A stretch of 64,000 nt of DNA from Hyaloraphidium curvatum (taxonomy: Eukaryota > Monoblepharomycota > Hyaloraphidiomycetes > Hyaloraphidiales > Hyaloraphidiaceae): NCBI GenBank assembly GCA_025558095.1, contig JAIVFI010000041.1, positions 408,504 to 472,503 of the forward strand, in the 5' to 3' direction. The position numbers were made by a program, and so were the translations under genes. The first letter of the stretch is position 1, and every line of letters begins with the position of its first letter. Shown here piece by piece: positions 33,864 to 44,669 of this stretch. Below the pieces are notes generated by a model. That model saw only the letters and a list, made by a program, of their open reading frames with translations. It was not told where the DNA came from and ran no database searches.

Positions 33864-34453
33864 AGTGGTATGGCGCCCTCAGGGGAGCGGGCTTGGGGAA
33901 TCGGTACGATGCGTCAATGCGGAAGGGGACGCTCTGTGCGGTCCCTACGGCGGGCGGCCCCGGTCCCTAGGACGTGCGTCCTTTCGAACCGGCCGGTGCC
34001 CCGAGACACCGCCGGAACTGGGCCGAAAATGGAAAGACATGGCAATTGCATAGAGTCCTGTCGCAGTGTGCCCCTTTCCCTTTCGTTCCTCGATTGAGCG
34101 TGCTCCGCACGAGAAGTGCAAGTTCGGCCCGCCATCACCCTGCTCGGGAATTCAAATCGTGATTGATGGTGGCGTCCTGCGCGATTAATTGCTGCGTGGT
34201 TTACGCGTCGAATGGGGGATGTTCTGGCATGCCTACGTCGGCCCACCGCCGAAACGACACGACAGCGAACAACCACACAGTCCTTCTCGCTCGCCTTGCC
34301 CCGGCGCAAGCTGACCAGCCGGCTCTTGCGAATGAATAGCACGCCCTTCTCTATGAACCCGTACCAGGGTTCCCTGGCACACGGCCGCGCCTTCCCGGTT
34401 GGCCTCGCGCGAGAAGCCTCCCCGGTAGAGAGCGGACAGTCCAAGCGAACGCG
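33864..34453. other. Intergenic, nothing recognised
   Basis: About 590 bp between the start of the membrane glycoprotein gene (minus) and the Sel1-MYND pseudogene (plus). No supported feature. Confidence 0.45.
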
Positions 34454-36034
34454 ATGGAAGCTTTTCGCGACTTTGACATTGAGCCTTCTATGGCATTCCA
34501 CATGGCCAAGGAGGTGGTGGAAGCGGCTCTCCAGGCACTGGAGAGCGGCCGGGCGGACGCGGAAAGCCTGGACCACGCCAGCGTCGCGCTGAGTTCCTGG
34601 TACAACACCGGAAACACCGCGGGGGATCCCGCAAAGGACGGCGCCCTCTTCGTCGCCCAGGCCAAACGGTTCCTCAAGGTGGTCGACGAGCTCGCGAGCG
34701 GCCGGACCGGACCGCGTCGCGGCTCGCCTCGGTCGGGAAGGCACGGCTCACGAGGATCCCCTGCGACATGCTGTCCCAAACCGGGGTCGTCCTCGACCTG
34801 TGGGACGTCGGGCTGCCGAAGGACAAGGCCAAGGCGAAGGCGTTCAAGTTGTTCGAGCGGTGCATCAGCGCCGGCTCCGGTTCCGGGGACCAGGAAGTGA
34901 AGCGCTGCGTCGGGGGATCTTTGCACCACATGGGGCTTCTGATGATGAGGTTCGGAGTAGTCGGCCGCGGAACGGACGTCGTGGCGCTCATCGCTCAGCA
35001 TCCCCTGCCAGCGGCTTCGACGGTCAGCCATCCAACCCGAAGAGGGCCAACGAATACTGGTTCAAGGCCTTCGACCACGGCTTCACAGACGCGGCGTTCA
35101 ACATTTCTTCCAGCTTCCATCTCGGCAACGGTCTCCCGGCGGACACGGCCAAGTCCAAGGAGATGAGTGAGGGACAAGCTGCCGCCGGGCCGGATCGACG
35201 AGCTGATCGCCGAGTTCCGGAAGGACCGAGGCCGCGCGGTCGTGCTCGACTACGAACCTTCGGCAAATGCCAGGGACTGCCGCGTGCCGCTCGCCGGCCG
35301 ATGCCGAAAAGGTGCTCGCCGGGGGCCGGATCAAGTCCCGCGAAAACAGCTTCAGGATCTTCGACTGGCTCCTCGCCGCGGGGCAGTCCAAGGCGGCGCG
35401 CAGCATCCAGATGTGACTGCTGGAGCTCCACACCATCGCGGACGCGAAGCCCAAGGCCGACGCCCTGCTCGGTCCGGGGGGCGGCGGCGCGCTGGAGATC
35501 CTCGCCAAGACCTTTCTCCGATCGATCTCCGTCGAGGAGGCGGGCAGGGATTTCGAGGACGTGCAGGACGAAGCGATGGGGAACATCTTCTCGGAGAAGA
35601 GCGACGTTCCGCTGCGAGAAGCCCGCTGGATCCTGGGCGACGACACGCAGATCGCGCAGGACCCCGCGGTCACAAAATCCCGCGTCGAGCGCGCCATGAA
35701 GCGGTTCATCATGCTGGGAAACAACCTTGGCGGCCCTCGGCGGCCACGAGAGGTCGTTGGCGGACGTCGGCCCTCGGGATGCCCACCGGAGCAAGGTCCG
35801 CTGCCTCACCTGCGGCAAAACGGGGCAGGAAGTCGGTGCGACGCGGCTCATGCGGTGCGGCGGCTGAGGTCGGAAGCGATCGCGTACTGCTCGGCGGCGT
35901 GCCAGAAAGCGGACTTCGGAGGCAGATACGGGCTTCCCGGGAAGAAGAGCTCGCGCAGGGAGGGCAGGGAGAGCGAGTGTGCCATGATCAAGCGGGCGGC
36001 TTCTCAACGGGCGGAGCGCAACTTCAAGCAGTGA
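34454..36034 (+). pseudogene. Degenerate Sel1-repeat/MYND zinc-finger gene
   Basis: The ATG at 34454 starts a helical-repeat protein (MAFHMAKEVVEAALQALESG). Frame changes near 34715, 35165, 35270-35290, 35740 and 35865, plus an in-frame TGA at 35414, break it up. A 71-bp intron near 34955-35027 is plausible. Recognisable pieces are Sel1-like repeats (KAKAFKLFERCISAGSG, NEYWFKAFDHGFTDAAFNIS), then a long helical region (ENSFRIFDWLLAAGQSKAA). At the 3' end is a MYND-type cluster split over frames (KVRCLTCGKTGQ, then AIAYCSAACQKADF). Fungal Sel1-MYND proteins form large families used as protein-interaction scaffolds. The number of lesions argues for a pseudogene rather than sequencing error. Confidence 0.65.
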
Positions 36035-36204
36035 GGTCGTGTTGTCATGTACGTGCAAACTGGGGCCGCATGCTCTAACCGCACCAATATCCACCGCCTT
36101 TCGCCGTCGTAAGTTGACTGGCTCCGGCGCGAGTGAGCGCCAAAGGGGTTTTCCGAGATCCTCCGTCCGGCTCATTGAAGGCCCGCGCCCAGAACCATAG
36201 AACC

Positions 36205-37900
36205 ATGACTGCGGCCTCTCCTGCCGAAATATCTTCTGCTTCTAGCGGTGACGTTGCGGAAATGCCGGCCGCGCTGGACCTGCCCGCGGCGGCCGCGGAA
36301 CCACTGCCTCCCGCGCCGGCCGGCTCGGAGCCGTCCGCGCCCGATGCGCCTTCCGCCGACGGCGCTTCGTCGTCCGCCGGAGAGGGCGCCGACGCGGAGA
36401 CGGCCATCGACGGCGAGCCCGATTCCGGCGCCGGAACGCTGAAACCGGACAAGGGGGACCCCTCGGCGACCGACGGCGCTTCCCCGAAGGGCGAGGGCGA
36501 TGTCGAAGCCGGCGACGCCGTGGTGGAGGATGCCAAGCCGCCCGCCCCGCCGGCGCTGGACTACCCCGACGACTCCAAGCTGGGCTACGGCGCCGTCGTC
36601 ATCCTCGCCAACTTTTCCATCCTCTTCCTCGCGGCGGGCCTGCAGTACTCCTCGGGCGTCTTTATCCGAAACTACTACACCCTGCAGTACTTTGGCCCCG
36701 GCACATCCTACTCGGTCATCGCCTTTCTCGGCAGCCTGATCGGCCTCGGGTTCCCGCTGTTCGGGCCCATCGCGGGCACGGTGTCGGCCTACTTCGGCCC
36801 GCGGCCCGTGGTGCTCGTGATGGTCACCGTGCAGGCGCTGGGGCTCATCATCGCCAGCCTGGCGCCGAGCGTGGCGCTGATGCTGGTGTTCCAGGGCTTG
36901 GTGTTTGGTCTGGGGGAGTGCTTCGTCTACATCGCCGGGATTGCTGCGCTGCAGCAGTACTTCCTGAAGCGCCGCGGGCTGGCCATCGGCCTCGCGGTGT
37001 CCGGGTCGGGGTTCGGCGGCCTCGCGCTCTCCTCCGTGACCCAGATCCTCATCGACAACCTCGGCATCCCCTGGACCCTGCGCACGCTCGGCCTGGCGCT
37101 GCTGGGCGTCGGCCTGGTCGGCGGTGCGCTGATGCGGCCGCGGGTGCCATCGGGGCGGCAGGCGCACAAGGAGGCGGGTGTCAGGCTGCTGCCCAAGCTC
37201 GACTTCAGCGTGTTCAGGAACAAGTACTTTGTCGTGCTGTACGTCAGCAGCGCCATCTCCAACTTTGGATACTTCGTTCCGGTGAGACCACTCTCGCGCA
37301 CTCGCCCTCGCCTGCGCTGACGCCCCCCCCCCCCCCCCCCCCGCCCGCCAGTTCTACTTCATCTCCTCCTACTCGACGTCCATCGGCCTCTCGGCCAACC
37401 TCTCCTCCCTGGCCCTCGGCATCATGAACGGCGCCTCGGCGTTCGGCCGCATCGGCATGGGCGGCATCGCCGACCGCATCGGCTACTTGAACGCCTTCAC
37501 CATCAGCCAGCTGACGACGCCCATCGCCATCCTTTTGATCTGGTCGTTCGCCAAGTCGTTCGGCGTGATCGTGCTGTTCTCGATCGTGTACGGGTTCGCG
37601 GCGGGCGGGTTCATCTCGATCATGCCGCCCATGATGGTCTCTCTATTTGGCGGCGGCAGTGGGTTGGTCGCGATGCTGGGCATGCAGATGTCCTCGGGGT
37701 TGGTCGCCAGCCTGGCCGGTCCGCCGATCGCGGGGGCCATCACGGACGCCAACACCGTCGTTTTGCCGGACGGCACGAGGCAGGTGACGACCTGGCTGCC
37801 GACAATCATGTACGCCGGGTTCACGATGCTGGTGGGCAACCTGGCGCTGATCTGGATCAGGGGCGACCGGACGGGGTGGAAGCTGGCGGCCAAGATCTGA
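36205..37900 (+). CDS. MFS transporter, monocarboxylate-porter (MCT) type
   Basis: 541 residues from exons 36205-37281 and 37352-37900 over a 70-bp intron whose polypyrimidine tract includes a run of 20 C. An acidic, Ala/Pro/Ser-rich cytosolic N terminus of about 115 residues precedes 12 predicted membrane helices. TM1 begins GAVVILANFSILFLAAGLQY, matching the fungal MCH/monocarboxylate family. The TM4-5 loop YFLKRRGLAIGLAVSGSGFG is the family's most conserved block. Family members carry monocarboxylates, riboflavin or other small acids across the plasma or organelle membrane; the substrate is not predictable. The ATG at 36205 is preferred to the upstream in-frame GTG. Confidence 0.9.
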
Positions 37901-38061
37901 GGACGGGGACGGGGCACGCGGTTCCGGGCGGGCCGCTTTGGGGGGAGCGTGGATGCCGAGGGCATGTTGTCGGCGGCGTAGCTAGATTTTGGGGGGTGGA
38001 AGGGCAGGCCGTTGTGCCGCGGAATCGGAGCTGCTTGGACCACTTTCGCCCGCGGAACGCC

Positions 38062-38550
38062 TCACGCGCCCCTTCCCGTCCCTCCATCGGCCACCTCCAC
38101 GCTCGGCACCGGCTCCTTCCCCTCCCCCAGCACCCTCCACCCCAAAGTCGGCGGCCTGCCCGCGCCCCTTCCCCCCTTCGCCCCAGGGGCCACGTACACC
38201 CCCAGCCCGGTGCTCCCCTCGTCCAGCCACCACATCCCGTCCGCCGAATTCAAATACATGTAGCTCCCGTTGCCCTGCCGTTCGTGCGAATACCACGTCC
38301 GTCCCCCGCCAAGCCGATCCCACGTCGACCCGACGGGCCAGCCCTGGTCCCTGCACACGGCGGCGAACGACGCGGGGATCTCGGAGGGCGGGCGGAGGAG
38401 GTACGTGCCGTTGACCTCGCTGGTGCCTGCGCGGGAGACGAGGACGATCGGGGGGGGGGTTGGGGGGGTGCCGGGGGTCTGGGAGGGGGGCGGGTTGGAA
38501 CGGGCATCGGGGGGTGTGGGGGTGGAGGGGAGGGGAGACCGGCCGGCCAT
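38062..38550 (-). CDS. Small protein with Pro-rich N terminus and compact Trp/Gly-rich domain
   Basis: 162 residues, single exon, starting at the ATG 38550. The first ~45 residues are Pro/Thr-rich and disordered. The rest is a compact beta-type domain: VNGTYLLRPPSEIPASF, GGGRTWYSHERQGNGSYMYL, GMWWLDEGSTGLGVYVAPG and a closing LGWRVLGEG. The order (VNGxY, NGxxYMYxN, WW, GLGVYVA, GWRV) recalls small repeat domains found in protist and fungal proteins where an NG-x-Y-x-Y hairpin packs on Trp, but I cannot name the family. Its start lies 173 bp from the divergent SNX-type gene. Function unknown. Confidence 0.55.
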   Translation of the reverse strand: MAGRSPLPSTPTPPDARSNPPPSQTPGTPPTPPPIVLVSRAGTSEVNGTYLLRPPSEIPASFAAVCRDQGWPVGSTWDRLGGGRTWYSHERQGNGSYMYLNSADGMWWLDEGSTGLGVYVAPGAKGGRGAGRPPTLGWRVLGEGKEPVPSVEVADGGTGRGA

Positions 38551-38723
38551 CGCGGCCAGGCGGTGCAAGGACAGCACCAATCGAATGCCGGATCGAGGAA
38601 TGCAGGCAGCTCCGGCGAGAGATCAGGGGGGCGGGCAGCCGGGACCTTTCGCGGGGCTGCGACCAATCCCTAGTGGACCCCAACCGTTCCGCTTCGGGCG
38701 ACCCCGGGCCGCGCTCTCCAGCG

Positions 38724-41700
38724 ATGGCGACGGGCGAGCGCACGCTGCCGCCGCTGCCGGGCAGTCCTCGAAGGGACGCGGCGGGGCCGGACGATGACGT
38801 GGCGCAGAGCGAGCGGGCGGCGGACGCGGGGGCCGCCGAACCGGAAGAGGCCGGGCAGCGGCCGGGCGGAGGGGCCGCCGAGCCGCCCAAGACCGCCGAG
38901 GCGCCAACAAGGCCGACGTCGCCCAAGGAGGCTGCCGGTGCCGTCTCCCGCTGGCGGGCCTCCCTCTCCTCGGCCACACGAACCCGCCTGGCCAGCCTGG
39001 CCGCCTATGCCGACGACGTGCTCGACAGGCGCTTTGCCACGCGGGCCAAATTCGGGCTGTCCATCTCGGCCCTGGGCGACGAGCTCGCGTGGCGGGGCGC
39101 GTGGGCCGAGCTGCAGCCGTGGCGCGCCCCCGCCGCCGCCGCGCTGGTCGCCGCAGTGGTGTCGCCGCGGGCCGCCGTGCTGGTGGCGGCCGTCGCCGTG
39201 GGCGTGGCCGTCGGGCTGTTCATCGCGCCGCTGGCGAGGCCGGCCGCCGAGGCGCGGCGCGTTGGCGACCTGGCCGTGGTGTGGAAGGAGGACGTGCGCT
39301 ACTCGGTGGGCTCCCCGAACGCCAATCGCCACAACGGTTGCTGACGGGCCTGCTGCCACCCCGTTTGGTAGAAACCAGCCAGCCGCCGGCGACCGCCCCC
39401 CCTGCCTGACATCCTCTCGCCCTCGCTGCTCGCCGCCGTCGACACCCTCATCTCCTACTTTGTCCGCGACTTTATCCGCTCGTGGTGGGACCACATGGGC
39501 AACATCCCCAAGCCCCCCGACTTCGTCGACAACCTGCGCCGCGCGCTCGAGCACGCCGCCGCCACGGGCGCCGCCCTCTCCAAGGCCACCCCCGCCGCCT
39601 CGGTCATGATCCCCGTCGCCAACGCGCTCGTCTCCCACCTCAGGCAGTACCGCCTGTACGAGCAGTCGGCCCTGAACCTCCCCGCCTTTGTGCTGCGCAG
39701 CCCTTCCTCCCCGCTCGCCCGCTTCGCCACCCCGCAGCTGGTCGAGCAGCACCTCGCCTCGGTCGCGCAGCTCGTCGTCTCGCGCACCATCCCGGAGGAC
39801 GAGGCCGGGCCGACCGCCATGGCGCTGGTGCGCGCCTCGGTGTCGCTGTTTGTCCTCCTGCAGGCCACCAACGGCCTCGCGGACCCGGACTACTTCAACA
39901 CCCGCATCGTCGAGTTGCTCTCCCCCTCCTCCCCGGCCCCCAAACACCGCCGCAAACCCCCGCCCCTCGCCAGCGTGTTTGTACGCGTGGTCGAGGCCCG
40001 CCGCCTCGGGCTCCCCGCGAGCGTGGCGCAGGTGTACTGCACCGTCCGCGTGGGCGGGGAGGAGCAGCGCACGCAGAAGGTGCTCGCCGAGGGGCACCCG
40101 GTGTGGGATTGGGAGGGCTGGTTCGAGTACCGCGAGGGCGAGGGGAGGGGGGAGGAGAGGGGGCTGGAGGGGGTGCTGGTGGACGTGTGGGCCAGGGGCG
40201 GCCTCCAAGGTACGTTGCGCCGGGGTAGCGCCCGACGTCGGTCTCACGCGTCGGTTCCAGACTCGATCCTGTCGTCGGTCTGGATCCCCTTCGCCACGCA
40301 CCCCCCAAACACCCTGCACAAGAAGCACCACCCCCTCACCACCGCGCACCTCGCCTCGTCCCTCCTCCCCGCGACCGCCCACGCCGAGCTGCACGTCGAA
40401 TTCGTCCGCGCGGACCCCGACGCGCCGATTCCGGGGGTCGGCACCGTGGGGGGCCACCTCGGCGGCGCCAAGAGCCTGCCGGCGCTGATCGACGCCGTGC
40501 GGAGGGGAAGGTGGGAGGAAGAGGAAGACCCGGTGACCCCCCCGCAGCGCGCGTACGGCGGCACCCGGACCCCCCCGGTGCCCACCCCGCGCGCGAGCAC
40601 CGACGCCGCGGGGATGCCGGCGTTGGCGCTGCGCGACCTGCTGTCGGGGGACATGCTGGACGCGCTGCTGTCCCATCTGCAGGCATCGCACCCGGCGCAG
40701 ATGCCGCTGCTGGGCTTTCTGCTGGACCTCGAGGCGTTGGACGGGCTGCCGCCGGCGGCGGCGGCGTCGGACGGGGAACGGATCTTCTCGGCGCACTTTG
40801 GCCCCGGCAGCCGCATGGCGGGCTTGGTGGAGAGCGGTGTCATCGCGCGGATCAGGGAAGGGCTGGCGCTCGGGGAGCCCGGGGTGTGGGAGGAGGCGCG
40901 CAGGTGGGCCGCCGAGGTGCTGGAAAGGGAGTGCCTGCTGCGGTGCGAGGTGGTGCCGGGGTACCGGTACGTCCGCGAGGGCCCGCGGAGGGGGGCGAGC
41001 GCCGAGGGGCGTGCGGGGGGCGGTGGGGAGGCGGCGATCGCGGAGGATCTGGCGGGCGTCTTGGCGCGCTCGGCCGGGGCGCTGCCCGGGCCGGTGCCGC
41101 GGAGGAGGACGACGCCAGGGCCGACGCCGCGGGGTAGCAGGGCGGGGTCGCCGAGCAGGGGGGTGGTTCCCGGGGCGGTGGCGGTGCTGGATCCGGCGGG
41201 GACGCCGCGGAGCTCGACGGACAGCAACCCGTCGGTGCCGACGGACCCGGCCGAGGCGAGGAAGCGGATGGGGGTGCTGCAGGAGCAGATCGCGGCGGTG
41301 CAGGACGCGGCGATCAGGATCCTGCGGACGGACCCGGGTTCGTCAAGGCTGGCGCAGCTCAAGCGGACAAAGAACTCGATGGAGGCCGAGCTGGCGCGGG
41401 TCAAGCGGGTCGTCGAGGACGCGGACGGGCAGCTTACCCCCAGCCGGATCCTCTTTGGCGCGCAGGTTCGCGTGCGGGACCTCGAGGGGCCCAGGGACGA
41501 GGAGGCGGGGGCGGGCAGCGCGTGGACGCTGCAGAGGCTCAAGGAGACGTTCGTCACGGCCGGCGCTGGGATCGCGCCGGCGGCTGCTGCCAGGGCCGCG
41601 GGGCGGGCGATCGTCTACTCTGTCGAGGTCAGCTCCCGCGGCACCGCCATGCGGCACGGGTGGGCAATCACGCGGCGCTGGAGCGATTTCGTGCTGCTTC

Positions 41701-43091
41701 AGGAGAAGCTTGCGTCGCAGCACGCCAAGGTGTCCAAGATCGGGTTTCCGACCCGGCAGAGGCTCACCTCGGAGACGGACGCCGAGGCGCGCGCGCGGCT
41801 TGCGGGGGAGCTGGAGCGGTTCCTCTCGACGCTGCTTATCGACTCAAAGCTGTGCGAGTCGTTCGTGCTGCAGACCTTCCTGCAGCCGGAGCTGGTCAAC
41901 TTTGAGGAGGCGCTGGACAATGGCGGGTCGGAGCTCGAGCACCCCCTGGCGGTGTTTGCCGACGCCTTCCGCTCCGTCGGGACGGGCGTGACCGAGGCGG
42001 CGAGCCTCATAGGCCTGGGCGTCAACGAGGCCGTCTCCGCGGTGTCGTCGTTCGGCAGCGGCGCGGCGTCGGTCGTCGGCGCCGGCGTCGGTGCCGTTGG
42101 GTCGGGCGTCGTCGGCGCAGTCAAGGCACCCATCAGCGCCGCGGGTTCGCTGCTCAAGGGCATGACCTCCAGCAAGGCCGGGCAGTCCTCCCAGGAGGCC
42201 GCGCGCGGGATCGGCAAGCAGAACAGCTTCTCGAGCCAGCTCATGGGCACCTTTGGCGGCTTCACGGGCGCCGCCAACGGGCCCGCGGACCCCTTCTCGT
42301 CGCGGCCGGCGAGCAATTCGTCGTCGACGGTGCCCTCGCCGTCGCGGACGCCCACCGTGGTGCCGGCATCGCAGGCCACGGCGATGGAGCAGGCACTCGC
42401 GCCGGCGGGGTCGGGGTCGGGCGCATCGACGCCGTCCCGCTCGACGGCCGAGTACGTGCGGTCGTCGGGGAGCATCGGCGACAAGCCGCCCGAGGACATG
42501 TACAACGTGGACCCGGACCTCGTGCTGGACCTCGCCTTTTCGCTGCTCGAGGAGGTGTTCGACGTCGCCGCCGTGAGGCAGACGTCGCTCAACATCATCA
42601 AGTCGGTGCTCCGCCAGACGCACCGCGAGACGATCCGGATGGCAGCGAGTAGGCTCATCTATGCCGTCGCGCACGACGACTCGGTCGCCGCCCAAATCCA
42701 GGGCATCCTCGCGCGGTTTTGGCCCGACGGCATCTTCTACGCGCACAACCCCAACTTCGTCCCGCCACCCGTGCGGACACCAGAGCAGCGCGAGGCGACC
42801 AAGCTCGAGGCCAAGCGGCTGCTCATGCAGGACTCGGACCCGTTCGGGATCATGCTCACCCTCGACCGCCTCGTTGGGCGCTACGCCCGCGTGATGGGGC
42901 TCATCCGGCTCTTCAACTGCCTGCAGTCGGACGAGGGGCTGCTCAACAAGGGGCTGATCTGCGCGGTGCTCGAGGTAGTGGCCAAGGCGCTCCTGGTAGG
43001 GGTGGAGGAGGTGCGCGAGGCGGAAGTGGTCGAAAGACCAGATCGCGCATACGGCGCAAAGCAGGCCAAGGGGGCGGACATGGCATTGTAG
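38724..43091 (+). CDS. Mdm1/SNX13-25-like PXA-C2-RGS-PX-nexin-C protein
   Basis: 1416 residues from exons 38724-39305, 39372-40209 and 40261-43091; the second intron (51 bp) is a multiple of three and reads through. Order: disordered N terminus; two hydrophobic segments near residues 135-170 that would tether it to the ER; PXA domain (LAAVDTLISYFVRDFIRSWW); a C2-like domain (LASVFVRVVEARRLGLPASV to GGLQDSILSSVWIPF); RGS-like domain (LRDLLSGDMLDALLSHLQAS to LLRCEVVPGYRYV); PX domain (IVYSVEVSSRGTAM, then ITRRWSDFVLLQEKLASQH); and nexin-C domain at the end. Yeast Mdm1 and animal SNX13/14/25 tether ER to vacuole or lipid droplets by PX-phosphoinositide binding and move lipids. A C2 domain between PXA and RGS is unusual. 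Confidence 0.88.
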
Positions 43092-43239
43092 CGGGCATGT
43101 GCTGAACATCGTTGATTGCATCATCCAACTGTTAGGTCGCGGCGAGGCGGAGTCGTCGGGGGTTCTCCCGCCACGGACTCCAGAACCGCCTGCATGCCGC
43201 AAACACAGCACCCGTCCACATTCCGCTTCAAGCGACTCG

Positions 43240-44543
43240 ATGCGCGCCGCCCACCTGCCTGCGCTGCTCCTCGCCCTCGCGGCTCTGGTGTCTGTTTGGG
43301 GAACTGCTGCCGCCGGGCTCGGGGCGCGGCGGCCCCGCGGGGACGATGTGGCGGAGCGTGACCGGGACGCGGACGCGGTGGCGGACGCCGCGGGAGGGTT
43401 GAGCGCTGCCGAAGCCGTCGGGATCGAGCGCAGGCAGCTCGGCTCACGGCGGAGCACAACACGGCGGCGGAAGACGACGACGAAGCGGCGAAGGACGACG
43501 ACGCGAAGGCGGTCCTCGACCAGGAAGCGCAAGACCACAACAAGGAGGCGAAGGACGACAACGAGGCGCAGGTCATCAGCACGCAGGAGCTCTTCAAGCA
43601 CGCTCGCTGCTCCGACCAGCTCGACGGTCTCGGTCACCCCGACGACCTCGGCCACCTCCACGCCCACCTGCCCGCCCGGCTTCCGCCGCGGCAAGTCCTT
43701 CGACCGCCTCCTCCAGATCTGGCTCGAGAACGAGGACGACGTCGACGTCTCCCTCGACCCGGACTTTGCCCACCTCGCCTCGCTGGGCATCAAGCTCTCG
43801 GACTACCACGGCCTCGCGCACCCCTCCCACCCTAACTACGTCGGCTCCGTCGCGGGGTTCCTCGCCGTGCACGACAGCACCCCCGTCAACCTCACCCTGC
43901 CCAACATCGCGGACCTGCTCGACGCCGGCGGCGTGCCCTGGGGCGTGTTCGCCGAGGGGTTCCCGGGGAACTGCTCGCTCGCGGGCACCTCCGGGCGTTA
44001 CGCGAGGAGGCACAACCCCCTGATCGAGTTCACTTCGATCCACGGGAACGCGTCGCGGTGCGCGCGGATCGAGCAAGCGCCCGCGCTGGATGCCCGGATC
44101 GCAGCGGGGACGGTGCCGCAGTGGGCCATGTACGTGCCCGACCTGGACAACGACGGGCACGACACGTCCATCTCGTTCGCGGGCAAGTGGGTCAGGGGGT
44201 TCCTCGAGGCCAGGGAGGCATGGCTCAACAGCACCAACACTCTCGTGCTCCTCGTTTTCGGTCCGTCCCTCGGCACGCACCGAGCTTGCCCCGCGACTAA
44301 CCTACCACCCCCATGACTGCAGACGAAGGCCGCATCTCCCCCAACAACCACGTCTTTGCCCTCCTCCTCGGCCCCCTCATCCCGCCCGCCCTCCGCGGCA
44401 CCTCGGACGCCGCGCGGTACGACCACTACTCCATCATGTCGACCGCGGAGAACAACTGGGATTTGGGGAACCTGGGGAGGAACGATACGGGGGCGCCGGT
44501 GTTCGGGACGGGGTTGGTTAGGAGGTTCGATGCGTGCGCGTAG
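43240..44543 (+). CDS. Secreted phosphoesterase (acid phosphatase/phospholipase C type) with Arg/Thr repeats
   Basis: 413 residues from exons 43240-44260 and 44323-44543 over a 62-bp intron (GTCCGT donor, phase 1). The splice restores LLVFDEGRISPNNHVFALLL, the metal-binding core of the phosphoesterase family (Pfam PF04185). Earlier blocks also fit (SDYHGLAHPSHPNYVGSVAG, YVPDLDNDGHDTS, DHYSIMSTAENNW). Signal peptide at residues 1-25. Residues ~70-125 are a striking Thr/Arg/Lys block of repeated RRxTTTRR units, followed by a Ser/Thr-rich linker. The first metal-ligand region is altered: where Asx normally occurs in VVENKSF-like text, this protein has QIWLENEDD. Probably an extracellular or wall-bound acid phosphatase releasing phosphate. 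Confidence 0.85.
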
Positions 44544-44669
44544 CAATGCCGGGGGCGGATGGCAGGCCCGATGACGTAGGGAGATGGCAGGTAACGTAGG
44601 CGACGCTCGGGGACGAATAGCCGTTTGCGTCCAACAATCCATGATGAAGCCTCGACGACCAACACTTTT

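Noticed and set aside
37323-37342. Run of 20 C as a possible regulatory or structural (i-motif/G4) element
   Set aside because: It lies in the polypyrimidine tract of an MFS intron and is most simply splice-site sequence or a homopolymer expansion.
38670-43793. Long minus-strand ORFs antisense to the SNX-type gene
   Set aside because: No domain; PX, RGS and nexin-C domains establish the plus strand as coding.
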